From: Burkholderia ambifaria
GTDB lineage: Bacteria; Pseudomonadota; Gammaproteobacteria; Burkholderiales; Burkholderiaceae
Direction of reading: 5' to 3'
Assembly: GCF_001443045.1 (NCBI RefSeq)
Contig: NZ_LKPJ01000044.1
Span: 9,255 to 46,365, forward strand
DNA length: 37,111 nt
The notes beneath the pieces were generated by a model. It made no database searches, was not told the DNA's origin, and saw only the letters and a program-made list of their open reading frames with translations. Made by a program: the position numbers and the translations under genes. Shown piece by piece: positions 1-8,062 of this stretch (position 1 is its first letter; every line of letters starts with the position of its first letter).

Positions 1-304
1 AGCATGTCGATTCCATTTCCTCCAATAGTGAATTCTCAAGCTCCCCATACCTCGACCAATCCGTGACCTGGAGCAAACAGGTTCTCGGCGGTTCAAGATA
101 GCTGCGAATGCCGTCGACAATCACGGAAGCTGCCCCATCGTTTTCCGGCACTGCGAATTGCAAATACGATGTGTGGCCTAGTCCGGCCTTCCCGTACGGC
201 GCTTCAATACATTCTTCGTTTTTCAGCCACGTCGAACAATCGGAAGGGGGCAGCGATTTCATGTCGGTACCCGAGCATGTTGCGCAAGTAGGAGGTAGAT
301 CCAA
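1..304 (-). CDS. Unrecognised protein, 3' end cut off by the window
   Basis: The minus strand reads as convincing protein from about 304 to the left edge. A TTG at 304-302 follows a GGTGG that could act as a ribosome-binding site. It gives an N-terminus with a CxxC pair (DLPPTCATCSGTDM), then Trp, Tyr and acidic residues typical of a soluble protein (for example EAPYGKAGLGHTSYLQFAVP). A later ATG at 262-260 is the alternative start and would drop the CxxC. About 100 residues are visible and no stop is reached. The CxxC suggests a zinc knuckle, but I do not recognise the family. It is divergent from the trb operon, so the 305-616 gap probably holds both promoters. Confidence 0.5.
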   Translation of the reverse strand, partial: MDLPPTCATCSGTDMKSLPPSDCSTWLKNEECIEAPYGKAGLGHTSYLQFAVPENDGAASVIVDGIRSYLEPPRTCLLQVTDWSRYGELENSLLEEMESTC

Positions 305-616
305 TTGTCCACCAATTAAGTGGTCGCGTCTAACGTCTGAAATTGGCCGTACGCCGACGTTCCTCCCCGGTGTTTCCCCGGAAATCCGCGATGAACCGCT
401 TTTTGTCCGTTCGAACCGCGTAACAGGTCGGTGCTTGACGTTGTGGGCGAAAGCTATACGTTTTTCTGGAGCTTTCTCGGTTAGCCCCCTCAACCGGTTG
501 ACGCGAACGCAGGCCTGAACAGTCGCAAACGCGGCCGTTTGGGGTGCGACGAAAGCTGCTGAATTTCGCCGTTCTTTCGGTCCGCCGGCGGCGCGCGCAG
601 CTTGAACAATAGCTGC
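305..616. other. Divergent intergenic region upstream of the transfer operon
   Basis: No gene with convincing composition was found between the leftward gene and trbB. Long open frames exist on both strands here but look like GC-driven shadows. The region should contain the promoters of both neighbours. Its clearest element is the repeat at 451-501, which has a diverged partner just past the end of the transfer operon. Confidence 0.4.
451..501 (+). repeat. First copy of a 50-bp repeat bracketing the transfer operon
   Basis: This stretch aligns without gaps to 11761-11810 with about 38 of 50 identical bases. Both copies contain the arms GAAAGC and GCTTTC about 16 bp apart, then CCCCTCAACCGGTTGA. 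In this copy the terminal palindrome is only half preserved, whereas the downstream copy is a full 30-bp palindrome. Confidence 0.55.
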
Positions 617-1747
617 ATGTCCGAAATTGCCCAGAATCCGCCAACCCCGAATCAGGCGCCCGTCGAACGTCCGGTGGCTGATGTGCCGGCGTCTCGCCCG
701 AGCGCGCAGATCACTGCGGAAGAGTTGCTCAAGGTCCGTCCGCTCGAAGACAACGCGGTGAAGCTGTTCTTCGCGTCGCTCGACCAACTGACCGGTCCGC
801 TTGAGGCACCCGACGTTGCCGAAATCATGATCAACGATTACGACAACGTCTGGATCGAGCGGCGAGGTGAGATGCACAAGCTGGACCTGCGCTTCAATCC
901 CGCGAAGCTGCAGGGCGCCATTCTGTCGCTCGCGTCGTCGGTCGAAAAGTCCGCGAAAGCCGGTACTGCGCAGGGGATCATCAACGGCGGCCACAAGAAC
1001 CTCCGGATCGCCTCCGTGATGCGGCCGACCGCGATTGACGGGCATGCGCTTGCGATCCGGAAACATCGGGAATCGAACCTGTCGTTGTCGGACTACGTCG
1101 GCATGGGCGCGTTCTCGCTCGTCCACGCGCGCCGCGAGGTCGAGCGCGCGATCTTTCCGCCGGGTGCGCATGACGAGGCCCTGGGAGAAGCATTCCGGGC
1201 GCTGGTTCGATCGCGAGCGAACGTTCTTGTTGCCGGCGGCACGTCGACCGGCAAGACGACGTTCCTGAACGCGCTGAATGCGGAGATTCCGCCAGAGGAG
1301 CGTGTCATCACGATCGAAGACACGATGGAACTCAAGCTGTCAGCGCCGAATCGTGTGCGGCTGCTGTCGAACCCCGACAAGGGCGTGACCACGCAGGTCT
1401 TGGTCGCCCTGTGTCTGCGCTTCCGGCCCGACCGAATCATCGTCGGTGAAGTCCGGGGGGGCGAAGCCTACGACTTCATTCAGGCACTGAGCACCGGCCA
1501 CGACGGTGGCATGGGCTCGATCCACTCGAACGATGCGCGCGGCGCGCTGAGTCGTCTCGAGAGCCTGGCAATGCTCGGTATCCCCACGGGGAGCCGCTGG
1601 GAGCTTGCCGACATGCGCAAGGCCATCGCGGATTGCTTTCACTACGTCGTGCACCTGCGTCGCACGGGCGAGCTGCGCCACGTGTCGGAAGTGCTCGCCA
1701 TCAAGGGTTTCAAAAACGGGGACTACGTCCTCGAGCGCGTTTTCTAA
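617..1747 (+). CDS. trbB: TrbB/VirB11-type secretion ATPase of the conjugation system
   Basis: This is a hexameric traffic ATPase on the cytoplasmic side of the type IV secretion channel, powering pilus assembly and substrate transfer. It shows a Walker A motif (GGTSTGKTT, about residue 206), an Asp box (VITIEDTMEL), a Walker B region (DRIIVGEVRGGEA) and the His-box segment GHDGGMGSIHS. All are characteristic of the VirB11/TrbB family. The length of about 376 residues is slightly long because of a Pro-rich N-terminal extension. A TTG at 602 is an alternative start; the ATG at 617 was preferred, although neither has a strong ribosome-binding site. It opens a tightly packed operon and is followed after 16 bp by the pilin gene. 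Confidence 0.92.
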   Translation: MSEIAQNPPTPNQAPVERPVADVPASRPSAQITAEELLKVRPLEDNAVKLFFASLDQLTGPLEAPDVAEIMINDYDNVWIERRGEMHKLDLRFNPAKLQGAILSLASSVEKSAKAGTAQGIINGGHKNLRIASVMRPTAIDGHALAIRKHRESNLSLSDYVGMGAFSLVHARREVERAIFPPGAHDEALGEAFRALVRSRANVLVAGGTSTGKTTFLNALNAEIPPEERVITIEDTMELKLSAPNRVRLLSNPDKGVTTQVLVALCLRFRPDRIIVGEVRGGEAYDFIQALSTGHDGGMGSIHSNDARGALSRLESLAMLGIPTGSRWELADMRKAIADCFHYVVHLRRTGELRHVSEVLAIKGFKNGDYVLERVF

Positions 1748-1763
1748 CCATACGGGGTTTCCA

Positions 1764-2180
1764 ATGAAGAAGTTGTTCAATGCTTTTGCTCTCTCGGCGC
1801 TCGCCAAAACTGCCAGCGCCTTCCTTCGACCGGTGACCGCCAAAGTACGCAGCGCGGCGCACTACCTGTTCGGTCGCGGCCAGATCCGCTCCACGTTGAT
1901 CGCAGCTGCGATCGCGTTTGCCACGCCGGCGGCGCATGCAGTGGATCTGAGCGATCTCGGCAACGCGGCGTCGATGATCTGTCTGATTCAGGGCTATGTG
2001 AGCCAACCGGTGCTTTTCTGCATTGGCGTCGTGGTGATCATCATGGCCGCGATCATGATCGCGAACTCCGAGAGCAATATCGTCAAGTTTCTCGCGACCG
2101 TCTTCATCGGCCTTGGGATCGCAGCATGTGCGATTCCGATTGTGAAGAACCGCATGCACATCGACTACACCTGTGCGTAA
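1764..2180 (+). CDS. trbC: TrbC/VirB2-type conjugative pilin precursor
   Basis: This 138-residue protein has the build of a VirB2/TrbC prepilin. A long basic N-terminus leads into a hydrophobic segment ending in an Ala-x-Ala-like cleavage site (ATPAAHA before VDLSDLG, about residue 60). The mature part has two hydrophobic stretches (VLFCIGVVVIIMAAIMIA and FLATVFIGLGIAACAI). The extended leader resembles long-signal pilins such as TrbC of RP4. The product would be the major pilus subunit. Its 3' end overlaps the next gene by 8 bp, indicating translational coupling. Assignment is by architecture and gene order rather than a unique motif. Confidence 0.8.
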   Translation: MKKLFNAFALSALAKTASAFLRPVTAKVRSAAHYLFGRGQIRSTLIAAAIAFATPAAHAVDLSDLGNAASMICLIQGYVSQPVLFCIGVVVIIMAAIMIANSESNIVKFLATVFIGLGIAACAIPIVKNRMHIDYTCA

Positions 2181-2484
2181 GCCGAAGAAAGTCAGTCGTT
2201 CGCTGTCGCTACCCCGCCAGCTGGGCGGGGCGGAGCGCGGACTTGCTATCGCGAACGGAACGATCACTTCGCTGCTCTGCTATAGCGCGATGACCCCGAC
2301 ATTCCTGGTCGTCGGAGTCGGCATCCACTGGGTGCTCCGATGGCTGTCGTCGACCGATCCGTGGTGGAAGGAGGTGCTCATCGTCTACAACCGCTATCCG
2401 GACGTACACGAGCCACTCCCCACGACGAAGTTTTCGGTTCGCTTTAAGCGTCCCTACGGGTTCGATCAGGATCTGCAATGTTGA
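2173..2484 (+). CDS. trbD: TrbD/VirB3-like inner-membrane transfer protein
   Basis: This 103-residue protein begins with GTG inside the end of the pilin gene. VirB3/TrbD proteins are small inner-membrane components that work with VirB4. The sequence fits: a basic N-terminus, an Arg-Gly-Leu-Ala segment leading into one hydrophobic region (residues about 30-55), then a polar C-terminal tail with Trp-Trp and Tyr-Pro residues. It overlaps the VirB4-type gene by 7 bp, the usual virB3-virB4 arrangement. Confidence 0.8.
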   Translation: MRKPKKVSRSLSLPRQLGGAERGLAIANGTITSLLCYSAMTPTFLVVGVGIHWVLRWLSSTDPWWKEVLIVYNRYPDVHEPLPTTKFSVRFKRPYGFDQDLQC

Positions 2485-4955
2485 ATTCGAAAATCAAGCG
2501 CGGCCCGGTGCAGGAGATCGCGCCGTGGGCGACGATGGTCACCCCGGAGCTGATCCTGGACAAGGATGGGTCGCTGCTGACGGTATTCACGTTCGACGGG
2601 ATCGACGCCGACTCGCCGAACAAAGCTGATATTTCGGCAGCGCGAGACAACCTCGATCATGCGTGCAAGAACTTCGACCACCGGGTCACGGCGTGGTGGC
2701 GACTGTCGCATCGGCGTGTCCGTGGGGAAATACAGGGGGGATTCTCGTCCCGGATCGACGAGCGCATCGATGCCATCAACCGCGCGCACGTCGGCAGCGG
2801 CAAGTTCTTCCGCAATACCCATTCGCTGGCGCTCGCTTACACGCCCGAGACAGGCATCAACAAGATCTTCGAGAAGGTCGCGTACCACATGACGGTCGGC
2901 GGCAAGTCGGTGCCGGTCGCTCTGTGGGAAACCCTCCGGGACGTGCTTTTTGCGCGCAGCGCCTTCGCGTTCGACATGGAGCGGATCACGTCGGACATCA
3001 AGCGGTTCGAGGGGGTAATCGACGCTTTCAAGGGGGGCGTGACGCGTCTCAAGATGAAGCGCCTCCAACTGCAGAATGCCATGGCGTTCCTGCACCAGGC
3101 GGCGAACCCCTCCGTTCCGCCCCGCCGCGTCCGCTACCCGGTCACGATGCTGGACACCCATTTGACCGAGACGTTCGTGACGTACGGCACGGAACATCTG
3201 ATGTTCGAGTCAGCGTACGGAAAGCGGTACGCGAAAATCGTGTCCGTGAAGGAATGGATGGGGTTTCAGGAGGCCGCACTGGATGTCTTGGCGGACGTCG
3301 ACGCAGAGCTCGACATCTGCGTGATGTTCCGCTTCCTGTCGACCCACAAGGCGCGGGTCTACATCGAGAAGATGCGCAAGTTCTACAAGGTCGCGGCGTT
3401 CAACCCGCTTGCGATCCTGAAGAGTTTCTTCTCGAAGGATGAAAAGCAGGAAGCGGAAAAGAACGACAAGGGGCGTGAAATCCTCGCCGAAGAGGCCGAG
3501 AACGCACTCGCGAAGCTGGTGGCCGATGGGACGCAGTATGGGTTCGCCAACATCTCGGTGGTCGTCTATGGGGACACGGTCGAGGAGTGCGACGACAACG
3601 CGCGTGAAGTCGTCGGCCGCATCGGCAATGCGGGGTTCGGCGTCATCCTTGAGACCCGCAACATCCCGGCGGCATGGGCGACCACGTTGCCCGGACGGTG
3701 GGATCAGCAAAAGCGCCTGCAATTCGTCGAAACACCGTGCGTTTCCGACATTGCGCCGTTGCGCGGGGTCGAGGAAGGCAGTCCGGTCAACCAATGGCTG
3801 ACCCAACAGACCGGCGAGCAGACGGGGCCGCTTACCGTTCTGCCCACGCGTCATCGAACGCTGCAGCGCGTGACGCTGCACCAACCGGGCGGCAAGTCGC
3901 ACACGCTCGTGGTCGGGCCGATCGGGGCGGGCAAGACGATCTTCCTGAACTTTCTCGTGTCGCAGTCCGGGCGCCACAACCCGCGCCGGATCAAGTTCGA
4001 CAAGAATCGGTCGACGCGGATTCCTACCGTGATGGCGAACGGTCGCTTTGTCGATGCGACCGGCCGGTTCGGCGCGGCCACGCCGGTCAACCCGCTTTCG
4101 CTGCTGGCGGACAAGCGGCACTGGACCTATGTGGCGGAATGGGTGCAGATGGCCATCGAGGATGAGGACTTCCACTGCACGCCGCAGCAGCAGACCGATA
4201 TCTATCAGGCTGTCGCGACACTCGGCGGCGGCGAGTACGACCGCGAACTCTGGACGCTTTCGATGCTGAACACGTTGTTGCCGATCGAGCTGCGTGAGCG
4301 GCTTCAGATCTGGACGCAGGGCGAGAAGAACGGTCGCTTCTTCGATCACGTCGAGGATGCGTTCTCGCTGTCGGACGATATCGCGATCGAGATGGGTGAC
4401 CTGTTCGAGAAGTACCCGGTCGCCGCCGCGCTATTCATGGACTATGCGTTCTATCGCATCTCGCAATGGCTGGACGGGAAGCGCTTCACGATCATTGAAG
4501 TCGAAGAGTGCGGCTTCTTCTTCCAGTATGAACGCTTCTATGCCCGCCTGGAACTGTGGGCCGTCACGATCCGCGGCTTGAACGGGACCCTCGTGATGGC
4601 GACCCAGTCGCTCGGGCAGCTTGCCCGCGTGAAGAACTTCGAGATTCTGAAGGAGAACATCCCGAACTTCTTCTTCCTGCCGAACCGGGACGCACGCAAC
4701 AACAAGCACCTGTATCGGGATGTGTTCGGCCTGACCGACGACCTGATCGACATGATTGCCGACGCGGTACCCAACCGCGATTACCTGTGGGTGACGCCTG
4801 ACCACGCACGGATGCTCCAGGCGCAATTCCCGAAAGAAGCCCTCGCCGTGTTGCGCGCCGACGGCGCCGCCCAACGGGTGCTCGACAAACACCACGACTC
4901 TGGCTCGCCGCACTGGCGTGAAGAGTACCTCCAAGAAATGTTGACTCTCGACTGA
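2478..4955 (+). CDS. trbE: TrbE/VirB4-type conjugation ATPase
   Basis: This 825-residue protein is the large VirB4/TrbE (CagE_TrbE_VirB) ATPase that energises pilus biogenesis at the inner membrane. The N-terminal half is the less conserved membrane- and channel-contacting domain. The C-terminal half is RecA-like, with Walker A GPIGAGKT at about residue 479, Walker B FTIIEVEECGFF at about 669, and the VirB4 motif GTLVMATQSLGQL near 702. Full length is typical for the family, and no break is seen. An AGGAT sits upstream of the ATG. It lies between the virB3- and virB5-like genes of the same operon. Confidence 0.93.
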   Translation: MLNSKIKRGPVQEIAPWATMVTPELILDKDGSLLTVFTFDGIDADSPNKADISAARDNLDHACKNFDHRVTAWWRLSHRRVRGEIQGGFSSRIDERIDAINRAHVGSGKFFRNTHSLALAYTPETGINKIFEKVAYHMTVGGKSVPVALWETLRDVLFARSAFAFDMERITSDIKRFEGVIDAFKGGVTRLKMKRLQLQNAMAFLHQAANPSVPPRRVRYPVTMLDTHLTETFVTYGTEHLMFESAYGKRYAKIVSVKEWMGFQEAALDVLADVDAELDICVMFRFLSTHKARVYIEKMRKFYKVAAFNPLAILKSFFSKDEKQEAEKNDKGREILAEEAENALAKLVADGTQYGFANISVVVYGDTVEECDDNAREVVGRIGNAGFGVILETRNIPAAWATTLPGRWDQQKRLQFVETPCVSDIAPLRGVEEGSPVNQWLTQQTGEQTGPLTVLPTRHRTLQRVTLHQPGGKSHTLVVGPIGAGKTIFLNFLVSQSGRHNPRRIKFDKNRSTRIPTVMANGRFVDATGRFGAATPVNPLSLLADKRHWTYVAEWVQMAIEDEDFHCTPQQQTDIYQAVATLGGGEYDRELWTLSMLNTLLPIELRERLQIWTQGEKNGRFFDHVEDAFSLSDDIAIEMGDLFEKYPVAAALFMDYAFYRISQWLDGKRFTIIEVEECGFFFQYERFYARLELWAVTIRGLNGTLVMATQSLGQLARVKNFEILKENIPNFFFLPNRDARNNKHLYRDVFGLTDDLIDMIADAVPNRDYLWVTPDHARMLQAQFPKEALAVLRADGAAQRVLDKHHDSGSPHWREEYLQEMLTLD

Positions 4956-4972
4956 TAGGTGATCCCTTGAAA

Positions 4973-5695
4973 ATGCGCCTCCTCCGTGCCGCCGTCGTCG
5001 CAGCCTCCCTTTTCTCGGCCCAGCATGCCTCGGCCATGATCGTGTTCGATCCGACCAACTTCGCGCAGAACATCATTACTGCCGCGAAGGCGGTGCGTGG
5101 CGAGATCTACCAGAACACCAACATCATCTACCAGTACCAGATGATGGCGAACCAGCTGTTGCAGGCGAAGAATCTCGATCCCGCCGCGTGGAAGGCCGCG
5201 TATGACCAGATCAGCGGCGACATCAACAAAGTGAAGAATCTGGTCGGCACCCTCAACGGCCTGTACGGTGACCTCAAGCAGGGTGGCCAATGGGTTTCGC
5301 AGGTGCAGACATTGGTGAGCCGTTCTGGCAAGACCAATGAGCAGTGGTTCGCCGACATGAACACGCTATATCAGCAGAACGACAAGGTGGTGCGCAACCT
5401 GTTCCAGATGGGATCGGACATCATGCAGCACACCAACGATCTGGCGAAGCGCCGACAAGAGTTGCAGTCTCAACTGTCGTTGTCGCCGACCGCGCAGGCG
5501 ACGGCGGAGATTACGACGCACTATCTCGACATCGTGACGAGCCAGAACGCCGACATTCTTCAACTCAATGCGGCGAAGGCGCAACGCGACTCGCAGAAAG
5601 ATGCGCAGCAGGTTGAAGACGACAAGGAGAAGGCGGCTGACGCGAACCGCTTCATTTCGAAGCAGCACGCCGAGCGGTCCGCATATGGGTTCTGA
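4973..5695 (+). CDS. trbJ: TrbJ/VirB5-like conjugal transfer protein
   Basis: TrbJ proteins are exported, helix-rich components corresponding to VirB5 minor pilins. The 240-residue product has a signal peptide (basic start, hydrophobic core, cleavage near QHASA followed by MIVFDPTNFAQN). The sequence after cleavage, with F-DPTN-Q-N, matches the usual mature start of TrbJ. The rest is long amphipathic helices with many Gln, Asn and Lys residues, likely coiled coil. A TTG at 4967 is an alternative start; AGGTGA at 4956-4961 could serve either. It directly follows trbE and overlaps the region just before trbL. Confidence 0.82.
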   Translation: MRLLRAAVVAASLFSAQHASAMIVFDPTNFAQNIITAAKAVRGEIYQNTNIIYQYQMMANQLLQAKNLDPAAWKAAYDQISGDINKVKNLVGTLNGLYGDLKQGGQWVSQVQTLVSRSGKTNEQWFADMNTLYQQNDKVVRNLFQMGSDIMQHTNDLAKRRQELQSQLSLSPTAQATAEITTHYLDIVTSQNADILQLNAAKAQRDSQKDAQQVEDDKEKAADANRFISKQHAERSAYGF

Positions 5696-5702
5696 GGCGG
5701 CA

Positions 5703-6716
5703 ATGGCAAACGATTCTGCGAAGTGGTTGCGCCGCGGGGCCTTGACGCTGCTCTTGGTGATGCTGATCGGTGTCGTCACGGCTTCGAGCGCGTACGCATT
5801 CGATTGGCCAACGGCCACCTCGGGATGGAGTTCGAGCTACCAGCCGGGCGAGGTGGCAAAGGGGGCAATGGCGGCGATCGAGGAGATCGCGAAGATCATG
5901 AAGGATCTGATCGACCTCGCGGTGACGCTGAGTCAACCGCTTGATCAGCACGCCAACAAGATGGCTGGCGGGCTGGCAGGCATCACGATCGCACTCGCAG
6001 GCGTTCGGTATGCCGCAACCAGGGATCCCGTGGCGGCGTGGCAGTCGCTGCTTGAGGACCTGGCGATTCTCGGCATCTTCGGTTCGATCTTCCTGATGTA
6101 CTCCACATGGGCGCCCGGGTTCTATAAATGGTTTAACGACATGGCGGTAGCGGTGTCCGGCACGGATGCACAGTCGCTTCCGTCCGCGATGGTCAAATCG
6201 GCGGGTTCGATCTTCGATGCGGTTATCGAGGCTTTCCAGGCCGCGCATTGGTGGAGCTACATCGCGCTGGCGATCAATTTGATGCCGTTGTTGTTCGCTT
6301 GGGGCTTTCTGATGATCGCGTCTCTCGTATTCCTCTTCTTCATCTCGCTCGGCACCATTCAGATGGCCGTGGGCATCGTGATGGGCAAGATCGCCTTGGC
6401 GTTGGGTATGTCGGAGTTCACGCGCGGCTACTTCAAGACCTGGCTTGATTACATGATCAGTGCGGGTATGTATATGGTCGTCGCGGCGATCCTTCAGCGG
6501 TTGGTGACCACCACGATTACGAGCGCGTTTACCAACGCGATCTCGAAGGGCCTGACCACACCGTATGCCGGATCACTGACGCTCGATCTGTCGATCTTCG
6601 TCCTGATTCTGTCGTTCGAGGTTCCGAAGTTCGCCTCCATGTTCGGCGGTGGCGCGAATGCGAGCGGCGGGGCATTCAAGAGTCTGACGAAGCTTGCGAC
6701 GACGGGCTTGGCATGA
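5703..6716 (+). CDS. trbL: TrbL/VirB6-like polytopic membrane protein
   Basis: VirB6/TrbL proteins form the inner-membrane core of the secretion channel. This 337-residue protein begins with a basic, signal-like segment (hydrophobic, ending ASSAYAFDWP). Five or so further hydrophobic helices follow, including a Phe/Leu-rich stretch near residues 195-225 (SLVFLFFISLGTIQMAVG). The tail is short, polar and Gly/Ala-rich. The frame is open further upstream, but the ATG at 5703 is preceded by GAGG and lies just after the trbJ stop. An ATG at 5685 is possible. Its stop overlaps the next start (ATGA). Confidence 0.82.
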   Translation: MANDSAKWLRRGALTLLLVMLIGVVTASSAYAFDWPTATSGWSSSYQPGEVAKGAMAAIEEIAKIMKDLIDLAVTLSQPLDQHANKMAGGLAGITIALAGVRYAATRDPVAAWQSLLEDLAILGIFGSIFLMYSTWAPGFYKWFNDMAVAVSGTDAQSLPSAMVKSAGSIFDAVIEAFQAAHWWSYIALAINLMPLLFAWGFLMIASLVFLFFISLGTIQMAVGIVMGKIALALGMSEFTRGYFKTWLDYMISAGMYMVVAAILQRLVTTTITSAFTNAISKGLTTPYAGSLTLDLSIFVLILSFEVPKFASMFGGGANASGGAFKSLTKLATTGLA

Positions 6717-8062
6717 TGAGCGAGCCACGTCTCTTTCAGTCGGTCGATCGTTGCGTGCTTGTCGCCAACAACGAGCGGCGGATCGATCTGATCGCGCAAT
6801 GCGCAAACGAAGTCAGCAAGGCGGAATTCGACCGCAAGTGGGTGACGCTCGTGCATCGGTGCGCCGATTGGTTCTCGTCCGTTCCGCTCAATCCGGATCT
6901 GTACCGGGAGCCCGGTGGTGCGTTCCGCTGCACGATCGAGACGGCCTTCTACGCGATGCGCCTTGCCGGCGGGCAGAAGTTCGGGACAAACCTCCCGTCG
7001 GAACGCCGGCGGCGCGTCGAGCCGCAATACAACTATGGCGTGTTCCTCGCCGCAATCTGCTCGTGGCTGGATGAGCCGTATCGGCATTTCGAGGTGATGC
7101 GCGAAGCCGATCAGCTGGTCTGGAATCCGTCGATTCACGGGCCGGCCGGGCCGTGGCTGGGGGATTGTCCTTACCGTGTATCGCGCCGACCGGCACCGCT
7201 TGCGGTCGAGCGGATGCGCACGGGCATGCTCGCGCAGGCGTTGGTCGGCAGCGAGCTGCTCGCGGGCCTGGATGCGGAGGTGCTGGCCGAGGTATTCGGT
7301 GCGATCAACCCGACCGCGAGTCCGGTCGGTGTCGAATCGTTGACCCATCGGGTGGTGCGGCAGGCGATTTCGACGGCGGCCGAGTTCGATCGGAAAGCGC
7401 AGCGTGGCGTGTTTGAACCGGTGAAGTTTGCCGTGCCGTCTGCGATCCACGTCGCGGGCGAGCTCGAGCCGGTGGTGGCGCCGGCCGCCGCACCTGCCTC
7501 GTCGACGGTTGCAGCGCCGCCGCCCGCTGCTGGGACGGCGGCAGGACGGGCGCCATCACCGGTTACACCCACCACGCCCACCGTCCCCACTACTCCCACC
7601 GCTCCAGCGGCAACCGCCGCGGAAGTGGTAACGACAAGCCCGGTCGGCGTGCCTACACCGGCGACGACGTCGTCGAGCGCACCTGAACGGGGCGCGTTGG
7701 TCGCGCAGCCGGCACAATCCGGCGCACCGTCAGCCGTGATCGATCCGGCCGAGTTGCATCAGGCTTCGCAGCATCGCGTCGAGCCGTCCCCGGAAGCCTT
7801 CGACGCGGTGCTCAAGGGCGCGCCGCGCATGATCGTGGATTTCTTCCGCGCGCTCGGTCAGGATGTTCAGGCTGGGAAGGCCAAGGTGCGGTGGAGCGAG
7901 TTAGGCCTGGTGCTGCCCAAGCGCCTGATCGGTAGCTACGGCATCGCGAGCGACACCCTGATCGAGCACATGCGTCGCCGCAGCCTGTTGCTTGCCAACG
8001 AGCCGATGGAAGTCACGCTAGCACCGCGCGCCGGTGAGCTGATTCAGGGGCGCGGCCTATGA
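6713..8062 (+). CDS. MobH/TraI_2-like protein with degenerate HD site
   Basis: The N-terminal 160 residues follow the layout of the TraI_2 domain of MobH relaxases: PGGAFRCTIETAFYAM, then YGVFLAAICSWLDEP, then LVWNPSIHGP. In active members these positions carry a His-rich motif, GGLLxHxLE and an HD pair that bind metal. Here the His run is absent, the helix His is Cys, and the HD pair is Ser-Trp. Residues about 255-330 are an Ala/Pro/Thr linker. The C-terminus (IVDFFRALGQDVQAGK through WSELGLVLPKRL) resembles the TraI_2_C winged-helix domain. The gene overlaps traD by 4 bp. I infer a structural or accessory derivative of a relaxase rather than an active one. Confidence 0.65.
   Translation: MMSEPRLFQSVDRCVLVANNERRIDLIAQCANEVSKAEFDRKWVTLVHRCADWFSSVPLNPDLYREPGGAFRCTIETAFYAMRLAGGQKFGTNLPSERRRRVEPQYNYGVFLAAICSWLDEPYRHFEVMREADQLVWNPSIHGPAGPWLGDCPYRVSRRPAPLAVERMRTGMLAQALVGSELLAGLDAEVLAEVFGAINPTASPVGVESLTHRVVRQAISTAAEFDRKAQRGVFEPVKFAVPSAIHVAGELEPVVAPAAAPASSTVAAPPPAAGTAAGRAPSPVTPTTPTVPTTPTAPAATAAEVVTTSPVGVPTPATTSSSAPERGALVAQPAQSGAPSAVIDPAELHQASQHRVEPSPEAFDAVLKGAPRMIVDFFRALGQDVQAGKAKVRWSELGLVLPKRLIGSYGIASDTLIEHMRRRSLLLANEPMEVTLAPRAGELIQGRGL

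Noticed and set aside
108..518. 136-codon open frame on the plus strand at the left end
   Set aside because: It lies antisense to a more protein-like minus-strand reading, has no ribosome-binding site and shows no motif; it is likely a GC-driven shadow.
2466..3197. Long minus-strand frames across trbE (also 3210-4349)
   Set aside because: They mirror the codon structure of a clearly functional ATPase gene and are Arg/His-rich, as expected for antisense shadows in high-GC DNA.
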